Assembly (NCBI RefSeq): GCF_018224925.1
Contig: NZ_JAGTUF010000016.1
Coordinates: 1 to 64,000, forward strand
Source of the DNA: Magnetospirillum sulfuroxidans
Lineage (GTDB): Bacteria; Pseudomonadota; Alphaproteobacteria; Rhodospirillales; Magnetospirillaceae
Direction: 5' to 3'
DNA length: 64,000 nucleotides
This document shows, in pieces, positions 37,562 to 47,590 of this stretch. The translations under genes and the position numbers were made by a program. Below the pieces are notes generated by a model. It was not told the DNA's origin, ran no database searches, and was given only the letters and a program-made list of their open reading frames with translations. Numbering within the stretch: the first letter of the stretch is position 1; every line of letters starts with the position of its first letter.

Positions 37562-37647
37562 CGTCGTTCCCGCCCAGGCCGGAACCCAGGGGGTGCACCA
37601 CCGATTTTTCCGCGACTCCCTGGATACCCGCCTGCGCGGGTATGACG
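37562..37647. repeat. Imperfect palindromic repeat (CGTC-TTCCCG ... CGGG-ATGACG type)
   Basis: CGTCGTTCCCGCCCAGGCCG / GGAACCCAGGG on the left and CCCTGGATACCCGCC / GCGCGGGTATGACG on the right form an imperfect long inverted repeat. The form resembles widespread intergenic repeats built on CCTGGATTCCCGCC...GGGAATGACG. It directly follows the first palindrome. Confidence 0.75.
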
Positions 37648-37696
37648 GGATGGAACGCGCTTGAGGCCCTGCCCCGACAACATCAGCCGCAACGCG

Positions 37697-39235
37697 TCAG
37701 ACATCACCCTTTTCCGCCATTTTCTTTTCCACCGCCGCCAATTTCCGCTGACATTCTTCCAGCAACTTTTGGTCATCCGCTGCCAATTTACCCTGGCCGT
37801 CGAGCGTTTGCAGCCGTTGGATGGCAGCACGATAGCCAGCCTGGGCGATCGCCAGATGCCCGAATTGATCATCGCAGACCGCGTTGTCACGGCGGGCATA
37901 GGCGACGGTTGTCTGCCATTGGGCATTGCGTGGATCGAGGCTGGCCAGCCGCTCGGCCAACACCCGATATTCCACCGCACAGGCGCGGGCTTGCTGCCAA
38001 TCATCCTCCATTCGAGCAACCAGCCCTAACCGAGTCCAGCATTGGCCCAATTGATACAACAACTCGGTATTGACGGGGTCATCCGCCAGTAAGTCTTGGC
38101 TGATGCTTATGGCCTCGGTCAGGGCTATCTTGGCCTCCGTCCATTTCCCCTCCTCCAGGCATACTGTTCCCAGGAGGATATCGCTCCGCGCCAATTGCTT
38201 CTGTCCGTCAACGCTGGCTGGATTGTTGTCATGAAACCGGCGGCTGATGGTCACCGCCTCGGTAACATGGCCCCGCGCCTCTTCCACCTCCCCCCGTCCC
38301 AGACAAAACTGCCCGAGACGCCGCAGACTGACGGCCAGATTCGATTGCTTCCGCGAATTTTCCGGCTCGGCGGCGGCAAGCTCTCGGCTGATCTGCAAAG
38401 CCTCCATACAAACGGCTTTGGCTTTGGGCCAATCACCATGGGCGCTATGGGCATACTCCAGAACTTCCAAGGCCAAGCCTTCTTGCTCGCGGTCGTTTTG
38501 TTGGCGCGCCAGCCGCAATGCGGTTTCGGCGTCCCGCCGTGTGCCAGCCCAATCCCCCTGACTGGACTTCACCCGTGCCCGCAACACCCAGGTCCAGGGT
38601 TTGCTTTCGTCGGCATCGGCCAAATGATCGGCGGCCTGGCCGCTGTCGCCACGCAAAATCGCCTGTTGGGCCAAGGCCCAAATGTCGATCTCGGTCCGCT
38701 GGGATGCCGGCTTAGCCGCCGCCTGTTGAGCGGCTGCGGCGATGGAGGCCTTATCGTCCGGGGTGAAATTCTCTGGGGCGGTGCCGGCGGCTTTGAGCTC
38801 TGCCGCCTTGCTCATCACCTCGCCATGGCCTTGCCGCACCTCTTTCAGCAAGGCTTCAACCTCGGTTTTCGCTTTGCTGACCTCCCCCAGCATCTCGCGC
38901 AACGTCTCGCGGGCCTCGGCCTTGGCGATCGAAACCGCCTTCCAAGCGCCCAACAAGGCAACAGCCGCGATGAAGATGCCGCCGATGGCAATGGTCAGGT
39001 TCAGTTGCGACAGCACCTGATCCACATGGCTGTTTTGCTGATTGACGGTCAGTTCCAGACTTCCGACGCGGTCGAGCAGGCGGGTTTCCACCCGCATCGC
39101 TTCGCTCTTGGCGTCGTCTTTTTGGCTTTCCTGCCTTTGTTCCAACAGCCGCAAGCGGGTTTCGACGGAATCACCCGGCGCGGCGGCAGCCGCGACTGGA
39201 AGCAACAGCAAAAAGACGAACAGCGAAACACGCAT
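37697..39235 (-). CDS. TPR-repeat protein with signal peptide, coiled coil and membrane segment
   Basis: 512 residues from ATG 39235 (AAGG seven bases upstream; an in-frame TTG at 39241 adds two). A signal peptide (ends AAAAA) is followed by a short coiled coil (~22-75), one TM helix (~80-100, IAIGGIFIAAVALLGAW), a second coiled coil (~105-150), and tetratricopeptide-like helical repeats (~180-500). TPR proteins mostly serve as protein-binding scaffolds. No partner is evident from the neighbours. Confidence 0.85.
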   Translation of the reverse strand: MRVSLFVFLLLLPVAAAAAPGDSVETRLRLLEQRQESQKDDAKSEAMRVETRLLDRVGSLELTVNQQNSHVDQVLSQLNLTIAIGGIFIAAVALLGAWKAVSIAKAEARETLREMLGEVSKAKTEVEALLKEVRQGHGEVMSKAAELKAAGTAPENFTPDDKASIAAAAQQAAAKPASQRTEIDIWALAQQAILRGDSGQAADHLADADESKPWTWVLRARVKSSQGDWAGTRRDAETALRLARQQNDREQEGLALEVLEYAHSAHGDWPKAKAVCMEALQISRELAAAEPENSRKQSNLAVSLRRLGQFCLGRGEVEEARGHVTEAVTISRRFHDNNPASVDGQKQLARSDILLGTVCLEEGKWTEAKIALTEAISISQDLLADDPVNTELLYQLGQCWTRLGLVARMEDDWQQARACAVEYRVLAERLASLDPRNAQWQTTVAYARRDNAVCDDQFGHLAIAQAGYRAAIQRLQTLDGQGKLAADDQKLLEECQRKLAAVEKKMAEKGDV

Positions 39236-39295
39236 GACCAAGCCTTGAGTGTCATTACCGACATCCCACAGCTTATGCGCGATTTTGGAGAAAGC

Positions 39296-39343
39296 AACGG
39301 GATGCGCGAAGGGGCAAGCCCCTTCGCTTTACTTTATCCCGTT
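39296..39343. repeat. Nested inverted repeat between gcvPB and the TPR gene
   Basis: An inner perfect stem GCGAAGGGG/CCCCTTCGC (39306-39314, 39319-39327, loop CAAG) sits within outer arms AACGGGAT/ATCCCGTT (39296-39303, 39336-39343). The outer right arm touches the gcvPB stop. No T tract follows on the minus strand, so termination of the gcv operon here would be imperfect. Confidence 0.7.
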
Positions 39344-40856
39344 ACCCCTCGGCGTTGGCCCCGTGCTTCCAGCGCAATATCGGCTGGCGGGCGGCCAAAG
39401 TCTCATCCAGACGGCGGCGCGGGGTCAGGCGCGGGGCGGCCTTGAAGGCCTCGGCTTCGCTGTTCTTGGCCTTGGCGGCCAGGGCGCGGATAACGGCAAT
39501 AAAGCCGTCCAGGGTTTCCTTGGCTTCCGACTCGGTCGGTTCCATCAGCAGGGCGCCATGGACGACCAGCGGGAAGTACATGGTCATGGGGTGGAAACCT
39601 TCGTCGATCAGCATCTTGGCGAAATCCAAGGTGGTGACGCCGCTATCCTTCAAGAAGCGGTCGTCGAACAGACATTCATGCATGCAGGGGCCGTCGAACG
39701 ACGCCGACAGCACGTCCTTCAGCGACGCCAACAGGTAATTGGCGTTAAGCACCGCATCCGAGCTGGTCTGGCGCAGGCCGTCGGCGCCCATGGACAAGAT
39801 ATAGGCGAGCGCGCGGACGAAGACGCCGAACTGACCGTGATAGCCCTTGACCCGGCCGAACGGCTTGGCGCCCGGCGCCTGTTCGGCATGTTCCACCAGT
39901 TCCAGACCATCGGTGCCATGGACGACGAAGGGAAGCGGCGCGTAAGGCGCCAGCTTTGCCGACAGCACGGTCGGGCCGGCACCGGGACCGCCGCCGCCAT
40001 GGGGGGTGGAAAAGGTTTTGTGCAAATTGATGTGCATGGCGTCGATGCCCAAATCGGCCACTTTCACCCGGCCGACGATGGCGTTGTAATTGGCGCCGTC
40101 GCAGTAAAAGAACGCCCCGGCGTCGTGGGTGATCCGGGCGATTTCCAGGATTTCATCCTCGAACAGACCACAGGTGTTGGGATTGGTGACCATGATGCAG
40201 GCGACATCGGGGCCGAGCTTGGCCTTCAACGCCGCCACGTCAACGCGGCCTCGCTCGTTGGCCGGCACCGGATCGACGCTATAGCCGCACATGGCCGCCG
40301 TCGCCGGGTTGGTGCCGTGGGCCGATTCGGGCACCAGAACGCGGGTGCGCCGGCTGTCGCCGTGATCATCGTGATAGGCGCGAATGGCCATCAGACCGCA
40401 CCATTCGCCATGGGCGCCGGCGGCCGGGCTCATGGCCAAGGCCGGCATGCCGGCCAGGCCCTTCAACCAATGGGCCAGCAGGTCGATGACCTCCAGCGCC
40501 CCTTGCACGGTGGATTGCGGCTGGAACGGATGCAGATCGGTCAGGCCGGGAATACGGGCCATCTTTTCCGACAGACGCGGATTGTGCTTCATGGTGCACG
40601 AGCCCAGCGGATAAAAGCCGGAATCGATGCCGTAATTCTTTTGGCTCAGCCGGGTGTAGTGGCGGACCATCTGCGGCTCGGACAGATCGGGCAGGCCGAT
40701 GGCGCCTTGCCGGGCCAGCCCGCCCAAACGATCCTCGTCGACGGGGCCGGGATCGGCGATATCAACGCCGATACGCCCCGGACAGCCTTGTTCGAAGATC
40801 AGCGGCTCTTCCAGCATCAGACCGCGATTGCCGGAAATGGTGGTGATCTCGGTCAT
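39342..40856 (-). CDS. gcvPB: Glycine dehydrogenase (decarboxylating) subunit 2
   Basis: 504 residues. The C-terminal half of the split P-protein of the glycine cleavage system; with GcvPA it decarboxylates glycine using PLP and passes the aminomethyl group to GcvH. The PLP lysine is in NLHKTFSTPHGGGGPG, and YPLGSCTMKHNP and ESAHGTNPA are typical. It starts one base after gcvPA (TAAgATG). It is the last gene of the gcvT-H-PA-PB operon. Confidence 0.97.
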   Translation of the reverse strand: MTEITTISGNRGLMLEEPLIFEQGCPGRIGVDIADPGPVDEDRLGGLARQGAIGLPDLSEPQMVRHYTRLSQKNYGIDSGFYPLGSCTMKHNPRLSEKMARIPGLTDLHPFQPQSTVQGALEVIDLLAHWLKGLAGMPALAMSPAAGAHGEWCGLMAIRAYHDDHGDSRRTRVLVPESAHGTNPATAAMCGYSVDPVPANERGRVDVAALKAKLGPDVACIMVTNPNTCGLFEDEILEIARITHDAGAFFYCDGANYNAIVGRVKVADLGIDAMHINLHKTFSTPHGGGGPGAGPTVLSAKLAPYAPLPFVVHGTDGLELVEHAEQAPGAKPFGRVKGYHGQFGVFVRALAYILSMGADGLRQTSSDAVLNANYLLASLKDVLSASFDGPCMHECLFDDRFLKDSGVTTLDFAKMLIDEGFHPMTMYFPLVVHGALLMEPTESEAKETLDGFIAVIRALAAKAKNSEAEAFKAAPRLTPRRRLDETLAARQPILRWKHGANAEG

Positions 40857-40857
40857 C

Positions 40858-42207
40858 TTACAGCCCCTCGTTCAAGGCGGACACCAGCGCGGCCATGTCG
40901 TCTTGGCTGTTGGTCTCGGTCGCCGCCAGCAACAAGATCGGACGCAATTCCGGCCAATGCGGGTAAAAGCGCGAGGCGGCGACGCCGCCAAGGATGCCCT
41001 TGGCCGCCAGCTTTTCCACCACCTCGGCGGCATCGACGTCGTCGCCCAGATAAAGGGCGAATTCGTTGAAATAGGTCTGGCTGATCACCTTGGCGCCCGG
41101 GACCCGGCGCAGGCTTTGTTCCAGCCGCACCGCCTGCGCATGGTTAAGCTTGGCCAACCGGGTCAGGCCGGTTTCGCCCAGCAGGGTCAGATGCATGGTG
41201 AAAGCCAGCGCGCACAGGCCGGAATTAGTGCAGATGTTCGACGTCGCCTTTTCCCGGCGGATATGCTGCTCGCGCGTCGACAGCGTCAGGACGAAACCCC
41301 GTTTGCCGTCCTGGTCCACTGTCTGGCCGCACAGCCGGCCGGGCATCTGGCGAACGTATTTTTCCCGCGTGGCGAACAATCCCAGACCGGGGCCACCGAA
41401 TTGCAGACCCATGCCCAAGGATTGCCCCTCGGCCACGACGATGTCGGCGCCCATGGCCCCAGGCGGGGTGATCAGGCCCAGGGAAACCGGCTCGGCCACC
41501 GCCACCACCAGCAGCGCGCCGACTTCGTGGCAGGCATCGGCCAGTTGGGTCAGGTCGCGGATACCGCCGAAGAAGCCGGGATTTTGCACGATCAGACAGG
41601 CGGTCCGCGAATCGACGCGGCCCATCAGATCCTCGAAACCGAAGGGATCGGGGGCCAGCGCCTCGATTTCCAGCCCCTGATGCTTGGTCACCGTCTCGGT
41701 GGTCTGGACGTAATGGGGGTGCAGGTTGCCCGACAGGACGATCTTTTTCTTGCGGGTCACCCGTGCCGCCATCACCGCCGCCTCGGCGCAGGCGGTGGCG
41801 CCGTCATACATGGAGGCGTTGGCCACCTCCATGCCGGTGATCATGGCGACCTGGGTCTGGAACTCGAACAGATATTGCAGCGTACCTTGCGACACTTCCG
41901 GCTGATAGGGGGTATAGCTGGTCAGGAACTCGCCCCGAGTCAGCAATTGGTCCACCGCCGCCGGCACATGGTGGCGGTAAAGCCCGGCGCCGATGAAGAA
42001 CGGCGCGCAACCGGCCGACAAATTCTTGCCGGCCATGCGGGTGAACACGCGCTCCACCGCCATCTCGCTTTGGCCGGCCGGCAGGTCGATGGGCTGGTCC
42101 AGACGGGCGGCGGCCGGGACGTCCTGAAACAGGCAATCCACGTCCCGCGCACCGATCGTGGCCAGCATGGCGCGACGGTCGGCCTCGGTATGGGGCAGAT
42201 AGCGCAT
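40858..42207 (-). CDS. gcvPA: Glycine dehydrogenase (decarboxylating) subunit 1
   Basis: 449 residues from ATG 42207 (AAGGA upstream); an in-frame start at 42249 inside gcvH is less likely. It is the N-terminal half of the split P-protein. Family segments are [45 protein letters not shown] and the C-terminal [17 protein letters not shown]. It forms the active heteromer with GcvPB. Confidence 0.96.
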   Translation of the reverse strand: MRYLPHTEADRRAMLATIGARDVDCLFQDVPAAARLDQPIDLPAGQSEMAVERVFTRMAGKNLSAGCAPFFIGAGLYRHHVPAAVDQLLTRGEFLTSYTPYQPEVSQGTLQYLFEFQTQVAMITGMEVANASMYDGATACAEAAVMAARVTRKKKIVLSGNLHPHYVQTTETVTKHQGLEIEALAPDPFGFEDLMGRVDSRTACLIVQNPGFFGGIRDLTQLADACHEVGALLVVAVAEPVSLGLITPPGAMGADIVVAEGQSLGMGLQFGGPGLGLFATREKYVRQMPGRLCGQTVDQDGKRGFVLTLSTREQHIRREKATSNICTNSGLCALAFTMHLTLLGETGLTRLAKLNHAQAVRLEQSLRRVPGAKVISQTYFNEFALYLGDDVDAAEVVEKLAAKGILGGVAASRFYPHWPELRPILLLAATETNSQDDMAALVSALNEGL

Positions 42208-42220
42208 GGTCGGTTTTTCC

Positions 42221-42595
42221 TTATTCCAGACCGGCGACGTATTCGTCATAAGCGGCGCGATCCATCAGCCCTTCCAATTCGGTCGGATTGGACAGCGTCA
42301 GCTTGAAGAACCAGGCCTGATCCTCGGGGCTTTCGTTGACCAGGGCCGGCTGGTCGGCCAGCACCGCGTTGCCGGCGGTCACCGTGCCGGAGACGGGGGA
42401 ATAAACCTCGGAGGCGGCCTTGACCGATTCGACCACGGCGGCATCACCGCCCAACCTCAGCTCGCGGCCGCTTTCCGGCACTTCCACATAAACGATGTCG
42501 CCGAGCGCGTGCTGGGCGTATGCGGTGATGCCGACGACGCCAGTATCGCCGTCAACCTTGATCCATTCATGGTCCTTGGTGAAGTACATGCTCAT
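42221..42595 (-). CDS. gcvH: Glycine cleavage system H protein
   Basis: 124 residues from ATG 42595, five bases after the gcvT stop. It is the lipoyl carrier that shuttles the aminomethyl intermediate between P and T proteins. The lipoylation site is Lys59 in [15 protein letters not shown]. The fold of about eight beta-strands and the start [12 protein letters not shown] are standard. An in-frame TTG at 42604 would overlap gcvT and is not preferred. Confidence 0.97.
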   Translation of the reverse strand: MSMYFTKDHEWIKVDGDTGVVGITAYAQHALGDIVYVEVPESGRELRLGGDAAVVESVKAASEVYSPVSGTVTAGNAVLADQPALVNESPEDQAWFFKLTLSNPTELEGLMDRAAYDEYVAGLE

Positions 42596-42600
42596 GATGC

Positions 42601-43710
42601 TCAACCCTTGTGATAAGAATGGGGAACGAACGGCAGCAGCGCCACATGGGCGTCCAGCGCCTTGCCGCGAACGACCAGCTTGACCGGCATGCCGGGCACG
42701 GCGAACCCGGCGGGAACATAGCCCATGGCCACCGGGCCATCGGCCGAGGGGCCGAAACCGCCCGAGGTGATCTCGCCCAACGGCGTGCCATCGACATCGG
42801 TGATCTGGGTATGGGCACGGGCCGGCGCCCGACCATCGGGCTTGATGCCGACGCGCAGGCGCGGCGCGCCTTCGGCCAATTGCTTTTGAATGATGGCGGC
42901 GCCGGGAAAGCCGCCTTGTTCACGCCGGCGCTTGCCGATGATCCAGTTCAGCCGGGCCTCGACCGGGGTGGTGGCGGTGTCGATATCCGAACCGTACAGG
43001 CACAGCCCGGCCTCTAAGCGCAGGGAATCGCGGGCACCCAGGCCGATGGGGGCGACGCCCTCCGCGGCCAACAGGGCGCGAGCCAGCTTTTCCGCCTCGG
43101 CGTTGGCCACCGAAATCTCGAAGCCATCCTCGCCGGTATAGCCCGAGCGGGTCACCAGACAGGGAATCCCGGCCACCGCATATTCGGCGATGGACATAAA
43201 CCCCTGGGCTTCGGCGCCGGGGGCCAGTTTGGCCATCACCGCCGCCGCCTTGGGGCCTTGCAGGGCCATCAGCGCCCGCCCATCCAGGCGCGTCACCGTC
43301 GCCTTGCCGGCCAGGGCCGCCGCCATGTGGGCGAAATCGGCGTCCTTGCAGGCGGCATTGACCACCAAGAACAGCTTGGTCGGCGACAGCTTGGAAATCA
43401 TCAGATCATCCAAGATGCCGCCGGCATCGTTGGTGAAGACCGAATAGCGGGTCCGGCCAACCGCCAATCCCTGTACGTCGCCAGGAACCAACGTCTCCAG
43501 CAAGGCGGCGGGGTCATCGGCCTCGATGGTGACCTGGCCCATGTGGGAGACGTCGAACAGGCCGGCGCTTTTGCGGGTGTGCAGATGCTCGCCCAACACC
43601 CCCAAGGGATATTGCACCGGCATGGCATAGCCGGCGAAAGCAACCATCTTGGCGCCCAATTCCCGGTGCAGGGCATCCAGCGGCGTGGTCAGCAGAGCGG
43701 TGTCGGACAT
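42601..43710 (-). CDS. gcvT: Glycine cleavage system T protein (aminomethyltransferase)
   Basis: 369 residues. It releases ammonia from the H-protein-bound aminomethyl group and makes methylene-tetrahydrofolate. AGYAMPVQYP, FDVSHMGQ, TRSGYTGEDGFEI and GLGARDSLRLEAGLCLYG are characteristic. It is the first gene of the operon, and a tandem glycine riboswitch fills its leader at 43762-43940. Confidence 0.97.
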   Translation of the reverse strand: MSDTALLTTPLDALHRELGAKMVAFAGYAMPVQYPLGVLGEHLHTRKSAGLFDVSHMGQVTIEADDPAALLETLVPGDVQGLAVGRTRYSVFTNDAGGILDDLMISKLSPTKLFLVVNAACKDADFAHMAAALAGKATVTRLDGRALMALQGPKAAAVMAKLAPGAEAQGFMSIAEYAVAGIPCLVTRSGYTGEDGFEISVANAEAEKLARALLAAEGVAPIGLGARDSLRLEAGLCLYGSDIDTATTPVEARLNWIIGKRRREQGGFPGAAIIQKQLAEGAPRLRVGIKPDGRAPARAHTQITDVDGTPLGEITSGGFGPSADGPVAMGYVPAGFAVPGMPVKLVVRGKALDAHVALLPFVPHSYHKG

Positions 43711-43761
43711 GATGGTTCCTTAACAGACAGCGGGAATCGCACTACGGGCGTCAGCCCGGTG

Positions 43762-43940
43762 CCCCCCTCTGTCTTGGAACCTGAAAGATTCACCCAGGAG
43801 CCTGGGCTTACATCGTCGGTGGGGTGGCTCTCGCCACCCGCTTTCCAGAGCTTTATCCCCCCGCTGGTCCTGTTGCCTGAGAGTTTCCAGGGGCGGTTGC
43901 TCCTTCGGCGGTGGGCGTTACCCACTCTCTCCCGGCGGGG
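43762..43940 (-). ncRNA. Tandem glycine riboswitch upstream of gcvT
   Basis: Read on the minus strand, the first aptamer has GGGAGAGAGTGGG, CCGAAGGAGCAA and ACTCTCAGGCAACAGGACC (about 43848-43940). The second has CCGACGATGTAAGCCC, GAATCTTTCAGGTTCC and AAGACAGAGGGGG (about 43762-43846). These match the conserved cores of the two glycine aptamers, which raise glycine-cleavage gene expression when glycine is plentiful. A GGGCTGACGCCC hairpin lies between the aptamers and gcvT and may be the switching element. Confidence 0.93.
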
Positions 43941-43998
43941 ATCGTCTGAGAGCAGAATGTATCGGCCCCCAGACGCAAGTCAATACTTAAGAAAAGGT

Positions 43999-44529
43999 TT
44001 ACTGCCGCGCCTTGCGATTGGCCTCCAATTCGTCGGCACTGGTCTGGAAACCCAGATAAATCTCGTATTTCTGGATGATGTCCTTGTCCTTGACCGGAAC
44101 CCGCATGACCACCGATTCATCGGTGTGGCGCACGTAATTCACCCCCTCGGGGAAGGTGACCTCGACCGGGAACACCACCTTGGCGCTGGGGGCGGGGTAA
44201 TACAACGGCACCGCCAGGAAGTAGTCGAAATTGGCCTTGCGGTCGTCATCGGCCGGACCACGGGTCAGGTTGAAGGTCACCTGGAATTCGACGATGGCGC
44301 CTTTTTCGTCATAGGTGCAATCACCGGTATAGCCCTGGATGTCGGCGCTGAACTCGATATCGGTGAGATCGCGGCCCTTGCCCGGCTTATATTTGGTCAG
44401 CGTCGCGGTGTCGCCCAGCAGGTAAATCGGCGGGCACGGCGGCGCCACCTTCTTTTCCAGCAGCGAGCACGAGGCAAGCAGGGGCAAGGCCAGCAAGGCG
44501 GCAACAGGGAGGACGAAGCGACGGATCAT
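43999..44529 (-). CDS. Putative lipoprotein
   Basis: 176 residues from ATG 44529. The signal peptide ends in the lipobox LASC (Cys ~21), so it should be lipid-anchored. The mature part has a beta-rich pattern (DIEFSADIQGYTGDCTYDEKG, VEFQVTFNLTRGP, YFLAVPLYYPA) but no recognised domain. It is divergent from ispH, 106 bases away. Function unknown. Confidence 0.85.
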   Translation of the reverse strand: MIRRFVLPVAALLALPLLASCSLLEKKVAPPCPPIYLLGDTATLTKYKPGKGRDLTDIEFSADIQGYTGDCTYDEKGAIVEFQVTFNLTRGPADDDRKANFDYFLAVPLYYPAPSAKVVFPVEVTFPEGVNYVRHTDESVVMRVPVKDKDIIQKYEIYLGFQTSADELEANRKARQ

Positions 44530-44635
44530 GATGGTCTTTCGAGAAAGCCGTTGAGGCCATATAGTCTGCACCAACATTAGTGAAGCGCGACCGGCGGCAC
44601 AAGCCGCCATGCTGCCCCCGCGAACGGAAGTATTG

Positions 44636-45577
44636 ATGACCAAGTCTCCGCTGACCATCGTTCTTGCCAGCCCACGCGGCTTTTGCGCCGGCGTTGACCG
44701 CGCCATCCTGATCGTCGAGGCGGCGATCGAGAAATACGGCACCCCGGTCTATGTCCGCCACGAAATCGTCCATAACCGCTTCGTTGTCGATACGCTCAAG
44801 GCCAAGGGGGCGGTGTTCGTCGACGAGCTGACCGAGGTTCCCGATGGCGTGCCGGTGGTTTTTTCCGCCCATGGCGTGCCCAAATCGGTCCCCCAAGCCG
44901 CTGATTCCCGCGGCCTGGATTATCTGGACGCTACCTGTCCGCTGGTCACCAAGGTCCACCGCGAGGCCGAACTGCACCACGAGATGGGCCGCCAAATCAT
45001 CATGATCGGCCACAAGGGCCACCCGGAAGTGATCGGCACCATGGGCCAGGTGCCCGCTGGCGCCGTGCTGCTGGTGGAAAACGTCGACGATGCCGAAACG
45101 GTCAGCCCCGCCGCCGCCGACAAGCTGGCCTATATCACTCAGACCACCTTGTCGGTCGATGACACCATCGCCATCGTCGAGGTGCTGCGCCGCCGCTTCC
45201 CCGATATCGTCGGCCCGCGCAAGGACGATATCTGCTACGCCACCACCAACCGCCAAATCGCGGTCAAGACCATCGCGCCGCATTGCGATGCCGTGATGGT
45301 CATCGGCTCGCCTCAATCATCCAATTCCAAACGGCTGGTGGAAGTGGCCGCGCGCTCCGGCTGCGCCCATTCCATCTTGGTGGAACGGGCCGCCGATCTG
45401 GATTGGAACACGTTGGCCGCCATCAGCCGGCTGGGCATCACCGCCGGCGCCTCGGCCCCCGAAGTGCTGGTCGAGGAAGTCATCGCCGCCGCCCGCGCCC
45501 GCTTTGCCGTCACCATCGAGGAAATCAAGGTCACCGACGAAACCGTCGCCTTCAAGCTGCCTCCGCAATTGCTGTGA
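44636..45577 (+). CDS. ispH: 4-hydroxy-3-methylbut-2-enyl diphosphate reductase
   Basis: 313 residues from ATG 44636. The [4Fe-4S] enzyme of the last step of the MEP isoprenoid pathway, also called LytB. Cluster cysteines are Cys17 ([10 protein letters not shown]), Cys101 ([11 protein letters not shown]) and Cys217 ([17 protein letters not shown]). It overlaps the next gene's GTG start. The ispH-GNAT-thrB-rnhA order is common in alphaproteobacteria. Confidence 0.97.
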   Translation: MTKSPLTIVLASPRGFCAGVDRAILIVEAAIEKYGTPVYVRHEIVHNRFVVDTLKAKGAVFVDELTEVPDGVPVVFSAHGVPKSVPQAADSRGLDYLDATCPLVTKVHREAELHHEMGRQIIMIGHKGHPEVIGTMGQVPAGAVLLVENVDDAETVSPAAADKLAYITQTTLSVDDTIAIVEVLRRRFPDIVGPRKDDICYATTNRQIAVKTIAPHCDAVMVIGSPQSSNSKRLVEVAARSGCAHSILVERAADLDWNTLAAISRLGITAGASAPEVLVEEVIAAARARFAVTIEEIKVTDETVAFKLPPQLL

Positions 45578-46038
45578 CCATCCGCGCCGCCACCGCCGCC
45601 GATCTGGCCGAGATTCTGTGTCTGCTGCATGAACTGGCGGCCTTCGAGGGCGGCGCGGTCACCGCCCGTCTGGCTGATTTGCGGCAAGGCTTCGGCCAAG
45701 GCCGCTTCGAGGCGCTGGTGGCCGAACAGGCCGGCGCCCTCGCCGGTCTGCTGACGATCCTGCCCAGCTATTCGTCCTGGCGCGGTCAAAGCGGCGCGAT
45801 CATCCACGATCTGTATGTCCGCCCCACCGCCCGTGGGCAGGGCCTGGGCAAAATGCTGGTGCGGGCGCTGGTGGCCATGGCCCCGGCACGCGGCTGGGGC
45901 CGCATCGATGTCAACGTGCTGGACTGGAACCAGCCGGCGCAGGAATTTTACCGTTCGCTTGGCCTTGTTCCGGCCGCCGGCTGGCAAATCTGGCGGATCG
46001 AGGGCGCGGCGCTGGAAAAGCCCTTCGCGGTGAAGTAG
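45574..46038 (+). CDS. GNAT family N-acetyltransferase
   Basis: 154 residues, GTG start at 45574 overlapping the ispH stop (GTGA). A single GNAT domain with the acetyl-CoA loop [18 protein letters not shown] and the C-terminal [13 protein letters not shown]. Length and layout resemble diamine or small-molecule acetyltransferases. Substrate unknown. It is followed by thrB after 33 bases. Confidence 0.87.
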   Translation: MTIRAATAADLAEILCLLHELAAFEGGAVTARLADLRQGFGQGRFEALVAEQAGALAGLLTILPSYSSWRGQSGAIIHDLYVRPTARGQGLGKMLVRALVAMAPARGWGRIDVNVLDWNQPAQEFYRSLGLVPAAGWQIWRIEGAALEKPFAVK

Positions 46039-46071
46039 TTTGCCGGCCGGGCGTTGCTTAAGGACAGGGGC

Positions 46072-47052
46072 ATGGCGGTCTATACCGAAGTTTCCGACGA
46101 AGAGATGCAGGATTTCATCGCGGGCTATGCGATCGGCGACGTGGTGTCCTTCACCGGCATCGCCGAGGGAGTGGAGAATTCCAACTTCCTGGTTCAGACC
46201 GAGACCGGCCCCTATATCCTGACCCTCTATGAAAAACGGGTGAACCCGGACGAATTGCCGTTCTTCATCGACCTGATGGAACATCTGGCGGCGCGGGGCT
46301 TGGCCAGCCCGACCCCGCTGCACGGCCGCGACGGCACTGTGCTGCGCCAATTGTGCGGACGCCCCGCCGCCATGGTCACCTTCTTGCGCGGCATGTCGGC
46401 CAAGCGCCTGACCACCGGTCATTGCGCGGCGCTGGGCGGCGCCTTGGCCGAGATGCACCTGAAGGGCGCCGATTTCGCGGCGACGCGGGCCAATAATCTG
46501 TCGGTCGGCGACTGGCGGCCGCTGTTCGAACAATGCCGGACCGGAGCCGACAGCCTGCGCCCCGGTCTCGACAGTTTCATCGCCGAACGCCTGGATGACC
46601 TGGAACGCCAATGGCCGCAGACCTTGCCGGTGGGGCTGATCCACGCCGACCTGTTCCCCGACAATGTCTTCTTCATGGCCGACAAGGAAACCAGACAGGA
46701 ACGGGTCTCGGGCCTGATCGACTTTTATTTCGCCTGCACCGATTTCCTGGCCTATGACGTCGCCATCTGCCTCAACGCCTGGTGCTTCGAGCCGGATGGG
46801 GCGTTCAACGCCACCAAGGCCCGCGCCCTTTTGAACGCCTATCGCAAGGTCCGGCCGCTGACCGCCGACGAACTGGCCAGCCTGCCGCTGCTGGCGCAAG
46901 GCGCGGCCATGCGCTTTTTGCTGACCCGCTTGTATGACTGGCTCAACACCCCCGAAGGGGCCTTGGTCAAACGCAAGGACCCCCTGGAATATTACCGCAA
47001 GCTGCGTTTTCACCAAGGCATCAGCGGCCCCGGAGCTTATGGCATAGAATGA
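46072..47052 (+). CDS. thrB: Homoserine kinase (APH-fold ThrB type)
   Basis: 326 residues from ATG 46072. This homoserine kinase type has an aminoglycoside-phosphotransferase-like fold, unlike the GHMP-type ThrB of E. coli. It phosphorylates homoserine on the path to threonine. [24 protein letters not shown], the catalytic loop [14 protein letters not shown] and LIDFYFAC are typical. Four bases overlap with rnhA. Confidence 0.95.
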   Translation: MAVYTEVSDEEMQDFIAGYAIGDVVSFTGIAEGVENSNFLVQTETGPYILTLYEKRVNPDELPFFIDLMEHLAARGLASPTPLHGRDGTVLRQLCGRPAAMVTFLRGMSAKRLTTGHCAALGGALAEMHLKGADFAATRANNLSVGDWRPLFEQCRTGADSLRPGLDSFIAERLDDLERQWPQTLPVGLIHADLFPDNVFFMADKETRQERVSGLIDFYFACTDFLAYDVAICLNAWCFEPDGAFNATKARALLNAYRKVRPLTADELASLPLLAQGAAMRFLLTRLYDWLNTPEGALVKRKDPLEYYRKLRFHQGISGPGAYGIE

Positions 47053-47492
47053 CCGATATCGTCGAAATCTTCACCGACGGCGCCTGCTCCGGCAATCCCG
47101 GCCCCGGCGGCTGGGGCGCCATTTTGCGCTATAAGGGCACCGAAAAGGAATTGTGCGGCGGCGAGAACCCGACCACCAACAACCGCATGGAAATGATGGC
47201 GGTGATCAAGGCGTTGGAAGCCCTCAGCCGGCCCTGTCAAATCACCATCCATACCGACAGCCAGTATGTGATGAAGGGCATGACCGAATGGTTGCGCGGC
47301 TGGAAGGCCAAGGGCTGGAAAACCGCCGACAAGAAACCGGTGAAAAACGACGATTTATGGAAAATCCTCGATGCCGCCTGCGCCCTGCACCAGGTTCGCT
47401 GGCAGTGGGTCAAGGGCCATAACGGCCACCCGGAAAACGAACGGGCCGACCAGCTGGCCCGCGACGGCATCAAGATCATATTGGGCGGCTAA
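47049..47492 (+). CDS. rnhA: Ribonuclease HI
   Basis: 147 residues. It removes RNA from RNA/DNA hybrids. The metal-binding quartet is Asp10, Glu48, Asp70 and Asp134. [17 protein letters not shown] and [16 protein letters not shown] are standard, and the basic protrusion ([15 protein letters not shown]) is present. It is the last gene of the ispH operon. Confidence 0.97.
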   Translation: MTDIVEIFTDGACSGNPGPGGWGAILRYKGTEKELCGGENPTTNNRMEMMAVIKALEALSRPCQITIHTDSQYVMKGMTEWLRGWKAKGWKTADKKPVKNDDLWKILDAACALHQVRWQWVKGHNGHPENERADQLARDGIKIILGG

Positions 47493-47590
47493 TCAAGCGC
47501 GCTGATCCCCCATGCCAAGACACTTGCCTTGGCCAGAGGTAAACAAAACTGAGACCGCGATGCACATTGAAGTCATCACGGTCTAGGTGT

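Noticed and set aside
39249-42306. Two long + strand open frames (39249-41069 and 40699-42306)
   Set aside because: Both are antisense to gcvPB and gcvPA, which have clear family motifs.
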